Origin: a virus | Length of the DNA: 64,000 nt | IMG/VR virus record: IMGVR_UViG_3300033141_003544 | Location: 1-64,000 of that record | Strand: one strand, 5' to 3' | In this document: positions 28,951 to 38,101 of the stretch, in pieces | Position numbering within the stretch: position 1 is the stretch's first letter | Layout of the letters: each line of letters starts with the position of its first letter | Notes under the pieces: model-generated | The model's database searches: none | The model's input: only the letters and a program-made list of their open reading frames with translations | What the model was told of the DNA's origin: nothing | Program-made: the position numbers and the translations under genes

Positions 28951-30105
28951 TTATGATAAACCCCTAAGAGGCAAATCATAATCATCTATACAAGTTTTAA
29001 CATTCTCAATTATATATTCAATTTGATCATCAATTAAGTCAGGATATAAAGGTAAACTAAAAATTCTCTTCCCTACTTCATTTGCAATTGGAAAATCGGT
29101 ATCTTCATACTCTTTGAAATAAGGGTGAGTATGTAGAGGTTTATAGTGTATACTAGTATTAATTCCTTTTTCTAATAAATATTTGAGGAATTTATCTCTA
29201 TCCAGTCCTTCATCCAATATTAAAGTATATAAGTGATAAGAACTATTCCCCATAAGTGAACTCGGTGGAATTATTAACCCTGGAATACCAATAAACCCTT
29301 CATTGTATTTATTAGCAATGGTTTTTCTTTTTTGTCTGAGTGTTTCTGCTTTTGATAATTGGACAAGTCCCATTGCCGCTTGAATATCCGTCATTACTAG
29401 TTTAAAACCTGTTTTAACTATTTCACCATACTTATAAGAAGACCGATTTAGACCATTGGTAGATAAAAGACGAACTTCTTCTGCAATAGACTGATTATTT
29501 GTAGTTATCATTCCTCCTTCACCTGTAGTTATGGGTTTTGAAGGGAAGAAGCTGAAACAAGCAATATCATCTGTTTCTCCTATCCTTTTTCCTGAATAAG
29601 TAGTACCTAAAGCATGTGCAGCATCTTCTATAATTATTTTAGGATAATCTGTTTTTGCTATTTTGTTGATATAGTTTAAATTACAAGGTACTCCCCTAAA
29701 GTGGACCGGAATAATAGCACGAGTAGAAGAATTTATTTTTTTCTCAATCAATTTGTGATCTATATTCAAAGTATAAGGATCTATATCAACAAAAATTGTT
29801 TCAGCTCCTGTAGCTTCGATAGCATTAACTGTAGCAGCGTATGTCATGGGAGTTGTTATAACTTCATCTCCTTCTCCTATTCCATAGGCTTTTAAACTCA
29901 AAAATAAAGCAGATCCACATGAATTTAAACTAACTGCATATTTTGAGCCCACATAAGCGGCAAATACTTCCTCAAACTCTCTGCGGCGAGAATCTTTGAT
30001 TGAAGGATCCGCTCCTGATGTTAAATAGCCAGATCTTAATACTTTGATTATTGCTTCCTCTTCCTCTTTACCTATAGAAGGTTTATGGAATGGTATAGGT
30101 ATCAT
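28951..30105 (-). CDS. DegT/DnrJ/EryC1/StrS sugar aminotransferase
   Basis: This protein has 384 residues, full length for the family. It has N-S-C-G-S-A-L at residues 61-67 (PLP phosphate site), T-P-M-T-Y-A-A, E-D-A-A-H-A-L-G with Asp161 under the PLP ring, and F-F-P-S-K-P-I-T-T-G-E-G-G with the Schiff-base Lys190. These enzymes transaminate keto-sugars, for example in UDP-4-amino-4-deoxy sugar synthesis. It fits with the epimerase downstream and UDP-glucose dehydrogenase at 57 kb. Confidence 0.85.
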   Translation of the reverse strand: MIPIPFHKPSIGKEEEEAIIKVLRSGYLTSGADPSIKDSRRREFEEVFAAYVGSKYAVSLNSCGSALFLSLKAYGIGEGDEVITTPMTYAATVNAIEATGAETIFVDIDPYTLNIDHKLIEKKINSSTRAIIPVHFRGVPCNLNYINKIAKTDYPKIIIEDAAHALGTTYSGKRIGETDDIACFSFFPSKPITTGEGGMITTNNQSIAEEVRLLSTNGLNRSSYKYGEIVKTGFKLVMTDIQAAMGLVQLSKAETLRQKRKTIANKYNEGFIGIPGLIIPPSSLMGNSSYHLYTLILDEGLDRDKFLKYLLEKGINTSIHYKPLHTHPYFKEYEDTDFPIANEVGKRIFSLPLYPDLIDDQIEYIIENVKTCIDDYDLPLRGLS

Positions 30106-30446
30106 TTCCTCCCCATTTTAGATCTTTCTTCTTGTTTTTGGACGGCCATTGTTTGCATCATTTTTTCAGACTCTCTAATTAGTTGTTTTCGAACTTCCTC
30201 AATCATTATCTTGCTTTCTAAATGTCTAACTAGTTCCCTCATAATTGCAACAGCCTGACTTTCACCTATCTGGTTTAATTTCATGTCAACTTGGTTTTTG
30301 GTATTAGTAAAAATCATTATTACTAGTTTACCTTCCTCCGTAGGAGCTTTTAATTTGTCTAATAACTCTTGTTGTTGTTTTTCTTCAAGTATTTTTTTCT
30401 TTTTCTCTAATGGGGTTAACTGTGGTCTTTTTTTATTTTTTTTCAT
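30102..30446 (-). CDS. Hypothetical protein, 114 aa, charged helical
   Basis: The first 35 residues are strongly basic and Lys/Glu-rich; the rest is predicted helix with L-V-I-M-I-F in the middle. There is no recognised motif. It overlaps both neighbours by four bases, so it is in the same transcript as the recombination genes upstream and the aminotransferase downstream. Confidence 0.5.
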   Translation of the reverse strand: MKKNKKRPQLTPLEKKKKILEEKQQQELLDKLKAPTEEGKLVIMIFTNTKNQVDMKLNQIGESQAVAIMRELVRHLESKIMIEEVRKQLIRESEKMMQTMAVQKQEERSKMGRK

Positions 30447-30733
30447 TATACTTTACCTATTTTAATGTCCTCAAAAACCTGTGGGATTGTTTTTTTCATT
30501 GTTCTTAATAATATTGCTCGATAGACAGTGATAGTTCTTGGTTCTAGTATACACCAAATATTGTCTCTTATTCCTTGATAAACATATAGACGGTTATTTG
30601 TTTCGATAACGGAGAGATGAAGAAATTCAGCTTCTTTAGATTCTATGAATTTTTTTATAAAGTAAACTCTATCTTCAAAAGATAATTTATCTGGTGATTC
30701 TTTTTTTCTTTCAATAGTACCTAATTTTTTCAT
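30446..30733 (-). CDS. Hypothetical protein, about 95 aa
   Basis: The ATG at 30733 has a strong AGGGGA site six bases upstream and is preferred over an ATG at 30775 that overlaps the preceding stop. The N-terminus is basic, followed by an alpha/beta region with N-N-R-L-Y-V-Y-Q-G and W-C-I-L-E. I do not recognise it. Confidence 0.5.
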   Translation of the reverse strand: MKKLGTIERKKESPDKLSFEDRVYFIKKFIESKEAEFLHLSVIETNNRLYVYQGIRDNIWCILEPRTITVYRAILLRTMKKTIPQVFEDIKIGKV

Positions 30734-30771
30734 TTTTTCCCCTTTTATTGACTTTGATTTTAAATGGTATT

Positions 30772-30957
30772 TCATACAAAACTTATACCGTTTTCTCTTT
30801 TTACTATTATAGTTTCTTTAAACCTATCTTTTAACTCATTTGAATGAGAGATAACAAACTTTAACCCACTTACTTCTTTTAAGATTCTAAAAAACAATTC
30901 TGTTCCTGTTGCATCTAATGTGTCTACAACCTCATAACTTGTTTTAGTTACTCTCAT
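30772..30957 (-). pseudogene. Orphan C-terminal fragment of an SbcC/Rad50-like ATPase
   Basis: This 61-codon frame repeats the last 50 or so residues of the 726-residue SbcC-like protein: D-T-L-D-A-T-G-T-E-L-F-F against D-N-L-D-A-I-G-V-E-L-F-F, S-G-L-K-F-V-I-S-H-S-N-E-L against S-G-L-K-L-I-V-S-H-N-N-E-L, and both end I-I-V-K-R-E-N-G-x-S-F-V. The Walker B residues are lost at its start. The two copies are roughly 70 percent alike in DNA. It lies just past an HNH gene, so it appears to be the displaced original 3' end of the ATPase gene. Confidence 0.7.
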
Positions 30958-31675
30958 ATTTTTTAATCAACCCTTTAGCAAAAAGTAATAGGTCTTTTTC
31001 TGGATAATTACTTTTTAAACTATTTTCCCATTTACAAAGTAGTTGAATATTATTTTTATTATAACCTAATGAACTATCTACTCTATCTAAAGACATTTTA
31101 TTTTTAGTATTATTAATTAATGACATCTTTAATCCTGATATAGTACTGGAACCTTTTTGATTCTTATATAAATCAAATAAATCTTCTTTAGTTATTGAAA
31201 ATTCCATATTTCTTTTCTTAGCTCTAGATTTAGCACTTGACCATAATTGTCTTAATTGTCTTAAAAGATCTCCATTTCTGGCTTCCCGATAAATTTTCTG
31301 TTTTAATAAAATTTTTGAGCGTTCAACATCATTAAAATTGCTGCGTCTTTCTTTTGCCCTTTTATGACGTTTTTCTATATAGATAGGATCTTTACCTCTT
31401 TCTTTCCTATAACTATTACTTTTATCTAATCGCTCTCTATGTTTTACAGGTTCTTCTAATTTTTGTTTTTTATGTCTTTCTCTTCTTAATTTCTTTTGCC
31501 TGTTTTGATGTTCATTCCATTTTTCTGTATCCAGTTTTCTTTCTTTGTATATTTTATGTCTACATTCTTTACACCGAGTTTGTAATCCATTTTTAGACCT
31601 CTTACTAATACCAAACTTTGATCTTTCTTTTAATTCTCCGCATTTACTGCATTTAACTTTTTCATTACTAGACAA
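30944..31675 (-). CDS. HNH-type homing endonuclease, free-standing
   Basis: This protein has 243 residues, with a TTG start overlapping the SbcC-like stop. The N-terminus has a four-Cys zinc knuckle (V-K-C-S-K-C ... R-C-K-E-C). The middle is highly basic. The C-terminal part carries S-L-D-R-V-D-S-S-L-G-Y-N-K-N-N-I-Q-L-L-C and a later N-S-L-K-S, the usual block of phage HNH endonucleases found in or beside introns. It lies between two copies of the ATPase C-terminus, which suggests it moved in together with one copy. Confidence 0.7.
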   Translation of the reverse strand: MSSNEKVKCSKCGELKERSKFGISKRSKNGLQTRCKECRHKIYKERKLDTEKWNEHQNRQKKLRRERHKKQKLEEPVKHRERLDKSNSYRKERGKDPIYIEKRHKRAKERRSNFNDVERSKILLKQKIYREARNGDLLRQLRQLWSSAKSRAKKRNMEFSITKEDLFDLYKNQKGSSTISGLKMSLINNTKNKMSLDRVDSSLGYNKNNIQLLCKWENSLKSNYPEKDLLLFAKGLIKKYESN

Positions 31676-33848
31676 AACTTACACCATTTTCCCTTTTAAC
31701 TATTATTTTATTTTTAAATTTCGAAGCCAATTCGTTATTATGACTTACTATTAACTTTAATCCACTTATTTCCTTTAAAATCTTAAAGAATAATTCAACC
31801 CCAATCGCGTCCAAATTATCAGCTATTTCGTCAAGCATCAAGAACCTAAACATACTATAACCTCGGTTTAATGTTAATTGTCTCAAAGCAAATCCTATAC
31901 AAACTGCTATTCTTTTTTGACCTCCAGCAGAAAATGTTTCAAGGGGAGCTTTTACTCCCATTTCATCAATAACAGAGAGATTAAATTTTGGCTTGTATTC
32001 ATCTTCACTAGTTTTTGGACGTTTCTTTCTTGTTAAAGTATCTAATTGAATTTTAATGCCCACTTCAAATAAATCTAAATATAAATTAACTTGTTTTTCA
32101 AATGCAGGTAGAAAATCCTCTATCATCCATCTTCTAATAGTTTTGAAATGTTTTTCCCAGAAATAAAAAACATCAAACTCTTTTTGAATACCCTCTAATT
32201 CCTTTCTCATCTCTTCTAATCTACTTAACTCTTTTCTTCTTTGACTTATTAGAACTTTTAAACGGGATAAATGAAGTTTTAATTGGTCAACTTTTAATTT
32301 CTTTTCTTTAATCTTTTCTTGTAAATCTTCAAAACCTTCAACAGATAGACGTTCTAACCCTTTCAGTCTTAAAGTTAATTGGAATTTTTTTTCTTTGTAT
32401 TCTTTTTTAGTTTTTATTGTTGAAATTTCTTTTTCTTTTATTTTGTCTTGAGCTTCTTTAATCTTGTCCGACAAACTTTCTTTATCTGACATACTTTCTT
32501 GAACTGTTTCTAATCTTTCCTGTATAGTTCTTATATTAGTTTCATCATTTGAAAGAGTTCTAATATTATTTTCTATTGTAAATATTTGATTATCTATATT
32601 TCTAAGTTTCTTATTTTCATTTTTGATTTTTAGTTCAAGTTCGTGTTTTTTACTAATTAATTCTTCTTTATTTAATGTGTCCAAAATTCCTTTATTTCTA
32701 TTCCACATTAATTGTATTTTACAGTTAGGGCATTTCCAATTTTTATCACCTTTTAACATTCCTTCTATATCAGATAAGTCCCTTTCTAAATAGTTTATTT
32801 GTTCTTTTATATCAAATTTCCTATTTCCAAGAGTTTGCATATCTTTTTCAAGAGTTTTGGTTTGCTCTAATATTTCAGATAAACTAGGTAAACTATACAG
32901 TGTCTCTTTGCATTTTTTGATTGTTTTTTCTGATGCTTTAATATTTTCTATTCTTTTTGTAAATACTTCTATATGTGATTGAGTAAACTCAATAAATTCT
33001 TTTAAATTAAAGTCAGCTTTTTCATCTAAAATATCTATTTCTTTTATACTTTCAATCAGTTGTAGTTTTTCGTTTATCTTTTCATATTTACTTTCTAATT
33101 CATGGATCTCCGTTCTTAATTCGTTTAAATTTGCAATTTTTATTTCGTATTCTTCTTGAAAAGAAATCTCTCTTTCTGAATCTTCCGATTTTAATTTTTG
33201 TTCTAAATATTCTATCTGTCCCCTAGTATTATCTAAATTACTTTTTATATTATTTTTATATCCGTTAGCTCTATTACTACATTTATCAAGAATATCCAAA
33301 TTTAAAAACCTGGATATAAGTGCCATTCTATCCTCAGAAGTGGCAGCTTTTCCTGCAAAGGCTTCGATTGCATCTATTGAAAAATAGACTGTATTTAGAA
33401 AATCATTAAAAAACTCTTTATTGTCTTCTTGAATACCAAGGAAATTCATTAGACTTCTTTGGGTTTGAGTATCAGTTAATTTAGTATGTTCATTGTCATT
33501 TACCCAAAACCTTAATTTAGTCTCTTTACCTCTTTTTCTTATTATTTTTAAACTATTTTCTTCGTCTTTTAATACAAGTTCAACGGAACATTGTTTTGTA
33601 CCTCTTCTTATTAAATCATCTAAGGCCACTCTACTATCTGGAACTCTATTAAATATGGCCCAACTTATAGCATCAAATATGGAAGTTTTACCACTCATAT
33701 TTGAGTCAGCACCACTAGAATCAAAATTTAAACCTAATACAAGAATACTCTCTTCATCTTTGTATTGGTCAAAATTGATTTCTACACTCTCTCCAAACCC
33801 TTTAAAATTTGAACATCTTATTTTACTTGGTCTCATTTGGGTTCTCAA
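31668..33848 (-). CDS. SbcC/Rad50-like recombination ATPase (T4 gp46-like)
   Basis: This protein has 726 residues. Walker A is N-M-S-G-K-T-S (50-56); a long coiled coil is interrupted by a C-P-N-C zinc hook; the ABC signature F-S-A-G-G-Q-K-R and Walker B F-L-M-L-D-E-I are near the C-terminus, with V-S-H-N-N-E-L as the H-loop. Together with the next gene upstream it forms the Mre11-Rad50-type complex that processes DNA ends for phage recombination. The final segment may be a replacement brought by the adjacent HNH gene. Confidence 0.9.
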   Translation of the reverse strand: MRTQMRPSKIRCSNFKGFGESVEINFDQYKDEESILVLGLNFDSSGADSNMSGKTSIFDAISWAIFNRVPDSRVALDDLIRRGTKQCSVELVLKDEENSLKIIRKRGKETKLRFWVNDNEHTKLTDTQTQRSLMNFLGIQEDNKEFFNDFLNTVYFSIDAIEAFAGKAATSEDRMALISRFLNLDILDKCSNRANGYKNNIKSNLDNTRGQIEYLEQKLKSEDSEREISFQEEYEIKIANLNELRTEIHELESKYEKINEKLQLIESIKEIDILDEKADFNLKEFIEFTQSHIEVFTKRIENIKASEKTIKKCKETLYSLPSLSEILEQTKTLEKDMQTLGNRKFDIKEQINYLERDLSDIEGMLKGDKNWKCPNCKIQLMWNRNKGILDTLNKEELISKKHELELKIKNENKKLRNIDNQIFTIENNIRTLSNDETNIRTIQERLETVQESMSDKESLSDKIKEAQDKIKEKEISTIKTKKEYKEKKFQLTLRLKGLERLSVEGFEDLQEKIKEKKLKVDQLKLHLSRLKVLISQRRKELSRLEEMRKELEGIQKEFDVFYFWEKHFKTIRRWMIEDFLPAFEKQVNLYLDLFEVGIKIQLDTLTRKKRPKTSEDEYKPKFNLSVIDEMGVKAPLETFSAGGQKRIAVCIGFALRQLTLNRGYSMFRFLMLDEIADNLDAIGVELFFKILKEISGLKLIVSHNNELASKFKNKIIVKRENGVSFV

Positions 33849-33851
33849 TAA

Positions 33852-34964
33852 CTATAGTTCTTGTATTTCTTTCAATATTTTTAAACCTGTTGATAGATAC
33901 TCAGGGTCATCTTCTTTTTTTTCTTTTTTTATAACATGTTTTATAGCATCTTCAAACTTACTATCCAATTTAACTTCTGGAACTCTTAATGTTACTTTGT
34001 CAGAATTAATAAAATCAAAAAATATTTTTAATGCATTATTCTCTACCATACTGTCTGTAATCCTCTTTTTGTCATAACTATGATACCACGCGTTACTCCC
34101 AATAAAAATAACTTTAATTATTGCACCTTTCAAATCCCCTTCTTTTTCTATTCTGTCAAAAATATCTATGCCACCTTCTCTTATTTCCCATTGTAAAAAA
34201 GGTCTATCATTTACTGGTATAAATTCATCAATTATTTCTCCATTATCTTTTAAACATGAATACATAAAACCTTTTGTTTCCATCCGCTCACCCATGTCTT
34301 TTTTAGCAATGGAACCTGTATAGTAAATATTAGAACCAACTTTTTGATGTTTGTGGTAATGCCCTAAATAAACCCTCTTTTGATTTTTAAAAACTAAAGG
34401 ATCTATTACATCATCTTCTACAAATTCGTGAGCTCCTAATTTAGCTCCACTGACTGCTAAATGTCCAAATACAATATAACCCTTATAATCTTTTATTGTT
34501 TTTTCTATTGAGTTTGGGGAGGGGTCCCATGGGAGCATTAGAATTTTGAAGTTTTCTCTTTTATATTCCCAAGGTTTATCAACGATTATAATGTTATCTC
34601 CTTTCATAATCTCTAGTAATTCTGATTCACCTGATAGATTGTAAGCTTTACCGTCTGTATCATGATTGCCTATAATAATAAATACCTTTATTTTTGCCTC
34701 AACTAACGGTTTGATAGTTTTTACAAATAAGGATTTTAGTTTTTCTGGAGCATTTACTTTATCAAAAATATCTCCCGCTATTACAAAAAAATCTACTTTC
34801 TTTTTGATTGCATAATCCATGGCTTCCCATAGATTATCTAATCTATCGATTAATCTTACATCCCATAAATCCTCAAGACCAAAAATGACAGTTGGAATCA
34901 TTTTTGAATGTGTATAATTACGTTTAAGTTCTAAATCACTACAAACCGCCCAACTTGCTATCAT
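33852..34964 (-). CDS. SbcD/Mre11-like nuclease subunit (T4 gp47-like)
   Basis: This protein has 370 residues. The metallophosphoesterase motifs are V-I-A-G-D-I-F-D, I-G-N-H-D-T-D, F-G-H-L-A-V and L-G-H-Y-H-K-H. The first motif reads C-S-D-L-E-L (residues 8-13), so the usual metal-binding D-x-H is D-x-E. It lies directly upstream of its SbcC partner in the operon. The C-terminal 70 residues should contact the coiled coil of the partner. Confidence 0.85.
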   Translation of the reverse strand: MIASWAVCSDLELKRNYTHSKMIPTVIFGLEDLWDVRLIDRLDNLWEAMDYAIKKKVDFFVIAGDIFDKVNAPEKLKSLFVKTIKPLVEAKIKVFIIIGNHDTDGKAYNLSGESELLEIMKGDNIIIVDKPWEYKRENFKILMLPWDPSPNSIEKTIKDYKGYIVFGHLAVSGAKLGAHEFVEDDVIDPLVFKNQKRVYLGHYHKHQKVGSNIYYTGSIAKKDMGERMETKGFMYSCLKDNGEIIDEFIPVNDRPFLQWEIREGGIDIFDRIEKEGDLKGAIIKVIFIGSNAWYHSYDKKRITDSMVENNALKIFFDFINSDKVTLRVPEVKLDSKFEDAIKHVIKKEKKEDDPEYLSTGLKILKEIQEL

Positions 34965-34970
34965 ATATAT

Positions 34971-35525
34971 TTACCTTTCCAATATTTTTTTTATTTTTTC
35001 ATCTATATTGCAAAACTCTTTTGTAAAGTCACTTAGTTTACAAATACAATAATCTTTCCATTGTATCATATTCAATTTCAGTGAATCTAACTCTATATTT
35101 AAAACCTTACTATATATAATATATTCCGGTAGATACTTTTTTGTAAAAATTATTACAGGGTATTTTATTATACCCGTTTTATTGTATAGTTCTTCAGCCT
35201 CATTTCTTATTTCTTCAAACCACTTTAGCAAAGGGCTTGTACTGTCTTTGTTTTTATTCCCTAATAGTTGATTAAAATCCCATATCTCAGTATTCTTACA
35301 AGAAACAACAAAAGGGAAGTCATTAGGACCTACAATATCCCCAACAGTAATAGCTTTTTTTGTTTTCCAATTAAGTCCTCCAGAACATGGAACAACATGA
35401 AACTCCCCCTTACCTCCAGTCCACCACTCATCTAAGATTTTAGCAACAACCCTTTCAAAATTTCTTCCCTTACGTTTGCTCTTTTTTCCCACTGCTACTT
35501 TAATAGGGTTTTTAATTTTTGTCAT
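34971..35525 (-). CDS. PD-(D/E)xK-type nuclease, possible Holliday junction resolvase
   Basis: This protein has 184 residues. It begins with a basic stretch, then K-R-K-G-R-N-F-E-R-V-V-A (catalytic Glu helix), V-P-C-S-G-G-L-N-W, V-G-D-I-V (Asp) and F-V-V-S-C-K-N-T-E (C-K in place of the usual E-x-K). The order E, D, x-K fits PD-(D/E)xK enzymes such as Hjc-type resolvases. Its place among recombination genes supports a DNA-junction or end-processing role. Confidence 0.6.
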   Translation of the reverse strand: MTKIKNPIKVAVGKKSKRKGRNFERVVAKILDEWWTGGKGEFHVVPCSGGLNWKTKKAITVGDIVGPNDFPFVVSCKNTEIWDFNQLLGNKNKDSTSPLLKWFEEIRNEAEELYNKTGIIKYPVIIFTKKYLPEYIIYSKVLNIELDSLKLNMIQWKDYCICKLSDFTKEFCNIDEKIKKILER

Positions 35526-35748
35526 TTATTCTCGCCAAGTTTATAGAATTAATAATTGATGCCTTTATATTAACTAAACAAGAGTCAATTATTTTTTGTT
35601 CATTTAATTTTGGATTTAATGAGTGAATCAATTCAATATGTTGAACGAAAATGTTATGAATCAAAATATAATGATCTTCGTTTAGTTTGAAGGGCTTAAA
35701 CTCTTTAATTATTAGACTTAATATTTCTAATCTAGTCATTTTCACCAA
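35512..35748 (-). CDS. Hypothetical helical protein, 78 aa
   Basis: This is an all-helical small protein (MTRLEILSLIIKEF, then H-N-I-F-V-Q-H-I-E-L-I) with no motif I recognise. It overlaps the RecA-like gene upstream and the nuclease downstream, so it is a tightly coupled member of the recombination operon. Confidence 0.5.
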   Translation of the reverse strand: MVKMTRLEILSLIIKEFKPFKLNEDHYILIHNIFVQHIELIHSLNPKLNEQKIIDSCLVNIKASIINSINLARINDKN

Positions 35749-36700
35749 CTTTCAATCCGTGTGGTTCGCTATCTGTATACTCTGCAACTTCTAAACCTTC
35801 TACCCGTCCATCAGGGTACATTAACAATCTACAGCTCCTATAAGGGACACCTACTTTATTCTTTCCTGTTTTGATTGTAACTATTTTGTATTTTAATTCT
35901 CCATTACTTTTCTTTTTATTTTGAGCACTTATAGTTAACTTCAAGGCAAAGGCAAAATCTTTTCTATCTCCTCCACTAGTCCTTGTTGTTGTACCAAATG
36001 AAATTCCAGGTTTAATCCTTCTGTGATTAATCATAATCAAACATGTTTTCTTTTGTCCCATCTTATGCTTGTAATAATCAACAAAAGGTTTACCTTTTTT
36101 AAAAGTCTTTATAGGTTCATTACTTTTTATTTTTGATTTTTTTTCACTAAGTGGGTCTATTACAGAGTAACCCCCTTCCAAATCGTTCCAAAAATCTGCC
36201 CACATTTTTGAAGAAGACAATCTTGTGAACATTGTTGACTCATCCGCTATACTTTCTTCATGTTCTTTTGCAATGGTGGCTCCTATACTATCTACCACCA
36301 TTATATCAAATATATTTAGTGCTAAAGCCAATTTTGTTTTATATAAAACATCTTCCCCCGAACCTAATTCGGGCATAACAAGTTTTTCCAAATCGATCCC
36401 TGAACTTTGAGCATATTCACTTGTCATAGCCCGTTCTACATCAGCCCACCAAGCTAAACCACCCTGTTTTTGAATTAATCCAACTAACCATTGACAAAAA
36501 GTAGATTTTCCACTAGAGAACTCACCTGATATTTCCACAATTTTTCCCCGAGGGAAACCACCAATACCCAATACATGTTTATCCAGTACATCAATACCTG
36601 TGGGTATAACTTCTATTTTCTTTAATCTTTTTTTAGCGGTATTGGCGGTTTCTCCTAAAGCAGCCAAAATTTGACGTATATCATTCTTCTCATTTACCAT
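35732..36700 (-). CDS. RecA-like recombinase
   Basis: This protein has 322 residues. I-P-T-G-I-D-V-L-D is the RecA-family entry motif, Walker A is G-E-F-S-S-G-K-S-T (59-67), and Walker B is I-M-V-V-D-S-I-G. I-M-I-N-H-R-R-I-K follows, then the T-S-G-G-D-R-K-D-F-A-F-A loop and L2-like region. It should form filaments on single-stranded DNA in phage recombination and replication. Neighbours on either side (probable SSB, nuclease, SbcCD) support this. Confidence 0.85.
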   Translation of the reverse strand: MVNEKNDIRQILAALGETANTAKKRLKKIEVIPTGIDVLDKHVLGIGGFPRGKIVEISGEFSSGKSTFCQWLVGLIQKQGGLAWWADVERAMTSEYAQSSGIDLEKLVMPELGSGEDVLYKTKLALALNIFDIMVVDSIGATIAKEHEESIADESTMFTRLSSSKMWADFWNDLEGGYSVIDPLSEKKSKIKSNEPIKTFKKGKPFVDYYKHKMGQKKTCLIMINHRRIKPGISFGTTTRTSGGDRKDFAFALKLTISAQNKKKSNGELKYKIVTIKTGKNKVGVPYRSCRLLMYPDGRVEGLEVAEYTDSEPHGLKVGEND

Positions 36701-37788
36701 AATTTTTTCTTCTCAGTCGGAGTAGTTTTTGTTTTTTCTTCCGTTGGAGTTGTTTCTTCCTTATCTGTCTCCTCTTCTGGTTCTTGAAATAATCCCTCTT
36801 CAACCTCTTCATCTAATTCCCATTTTGTATCTGAAGTTTTTTCTGTAGGAGGTGGAGATGTTTCAATTTGTACTGTTTCCGTAGGACTTTCTAAGTCAAC
36901 TTCAGTCGGGGATACACTTTTAGGAGCGGGAGGTAATGCGGCTTGGTTCCCTTCCCTCAAAGTTTTCAAACCTAACTCTATAATAGCTGCATTGAAACTC
37001 TCTCTAGAGGGGAAAATGTAATTATCCCCATCTTTTGCGTCTAAGAAGATTGGACTATCAATTAACATGTTAACAATTTGATCTGGTGTATGAGGTTTCA
37101 ATTCTTTTTCTAGTTCAATATTACAATTGTTCATAGCTTCCCATTCAGCCTCAGTAAAAATACTTTTAATATGATCGCCATATATTGCCATTAACTCTTC
37201 TGGACTCTGACCTAATGCCGCAACTGGAACTTTACCTACGAACGGAGCAACACTCTTTGGATCTGGTTCTGCTGAATAAGTAACCCCATAACGTCTTTGT
37301 TTAGAAGGGTCAATAGATTTTTTAATAATCCATTTAAACATAAAAATCAAACCATATCGCAATTTGGTAGGATCATCCGTATCTACTTCTTCTTCTTTTG
37401 TAATCAAATCATTGAAAACTTGATAAGGATATCTTGCAATCTCAACTAAAGGTTCTGCTCTATTTTGATCCATTATTAGATAAAAATACCTTGTAACAGG
37501 TCTAAGACTGCTTTGAGGTTGGTCCTCCCCTAAATCCATTCTGATCTTTTTTTCAATCGCAGCTATTTCATCTAATATACAACCTTCATCAGGTCTTATT
37601 ACCATTTTCTTTTTTAATTGTAATTCTCCGTCTACATTACGTAATGTAGGATACCAAATAAAAGAACGTCTAACAGGTCCATATAAAATCCTATGTACGT
37701 TTTCACCATCTTTTAGATCTACAAAATCGGTATGACCTTTTCTAGCCTCATCTTTATTCTTTTGCGGTTGACCTAAAATTATACCCAT
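36694..37788 (-). CDS. Probable single-stranded DNA-binding protein (gp32-like)
   Basis: This protein has 364 residues. The first 270 residues are mixed, with F-I-W-Y-P-T-L-R-N-V-D-G and Y-F-Y-L-I-M-D-Q-N-R-A-E-P-L typical of phage SSB strands. The last 90 residues are Pro/Thr/Glu-rich and acidic (E-E-V-E-E-G-L-F-Q-E-P-E-E-E), ending K-K-K-L-W. An acidic tail is a hallmark of SSBs that recruit partners. It overlaps the RecA-like gene. There is no metal knuckle like that of T4 gp32. Confidence 0.5.
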   Translation of the reverse strand: MGIILGQPQKNKDEARKGHTDFVDLKDGENVHRILYGPVRRSFIWYPTLRNVDGELQLKKKMVIRPDEGCILDEIAAIEKKIRMDLGEDQPQSSLRPVTRYFYLIMDQNRAEPLVEIARYPYQVFNDLITKEEEVDTDDPTKLRYGLIFMFKWIIKKSIDPSKQRRYGVTYSAEPDPKSVAPFVGKVPVAALGQSPEELMAIYGDHIKSIFTEAEWEAMNNCNIELEKELKPHTPDQIVNMLIDSPIFLDAKDGDNYIFPSRESFNAAIIELGLKTLREGNQAALPPAPKSVSPTEVDLESPTETVQIETSPPPTEKTSDTKWELDEEVEEGLFQEPEEETDKEETTPTEEKTKTTPTEKKKLW

Positions 37789-37797
37789 GTTTTCCTC

Positions 37798-38088
37798 CTA
37801 AAATAGTTTTTGTGTTTCTTGTGATTTGTTTTCTTGACTTACAAGAGCAATCTCATTTACTCTTTTTAAAAACGAATTTAAAATATCAGTATTACCTCCT
37901 TTTATAGATCTAATTTTTTTAGCTCTTTCAAGATGTTGTTTAAAACACTCTCCCCACTCTGTTGCTAATGTTTTATAATGGTTTTTTACATCTTCATTAT
38001 CTGTATCAAATTCCATAGACACTTCTGGTTTAATACTTTCATAATCTCCAATATTAATGGTATGTGAAATACCGATTGTAATTTTCAT
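37798..38088 (-). CDS. Hypothetical protein, 96 aa
   Basis: Residues 1-30 form beta strands (I-T-I-G-I-S-H-T-I-N-I), followed by an amphipathic helix K-H-Y-K-T-L-A-T-E-W-G-E type region. I do not recognise it. The ATG follows weakly spaced GAGG, and only nine bases separate its stop from the SSB-like start, so it may be a replication accessory factor. Confidence 0.5.
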   Translation of the reverse strand: MKITIGISHTINIGDYESIKPEVSMEFDTDNEDVKNHYKTLATEWGECFKQHLERAKKIRSIKGGNTDILNSFLKRVNEIALVSQENKSQETQKLF

Positions 38089-38101
38089 TTGTTTGTCTTC
38101 C

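Noticed and set aside
33493-34077. 194-codon plus-strand frame opposite the SbcC/SbcD genes
   Set aside because: No binding site, odd composition, and both strands cannot be well supported; the minus-strand proteins have clear motifs.
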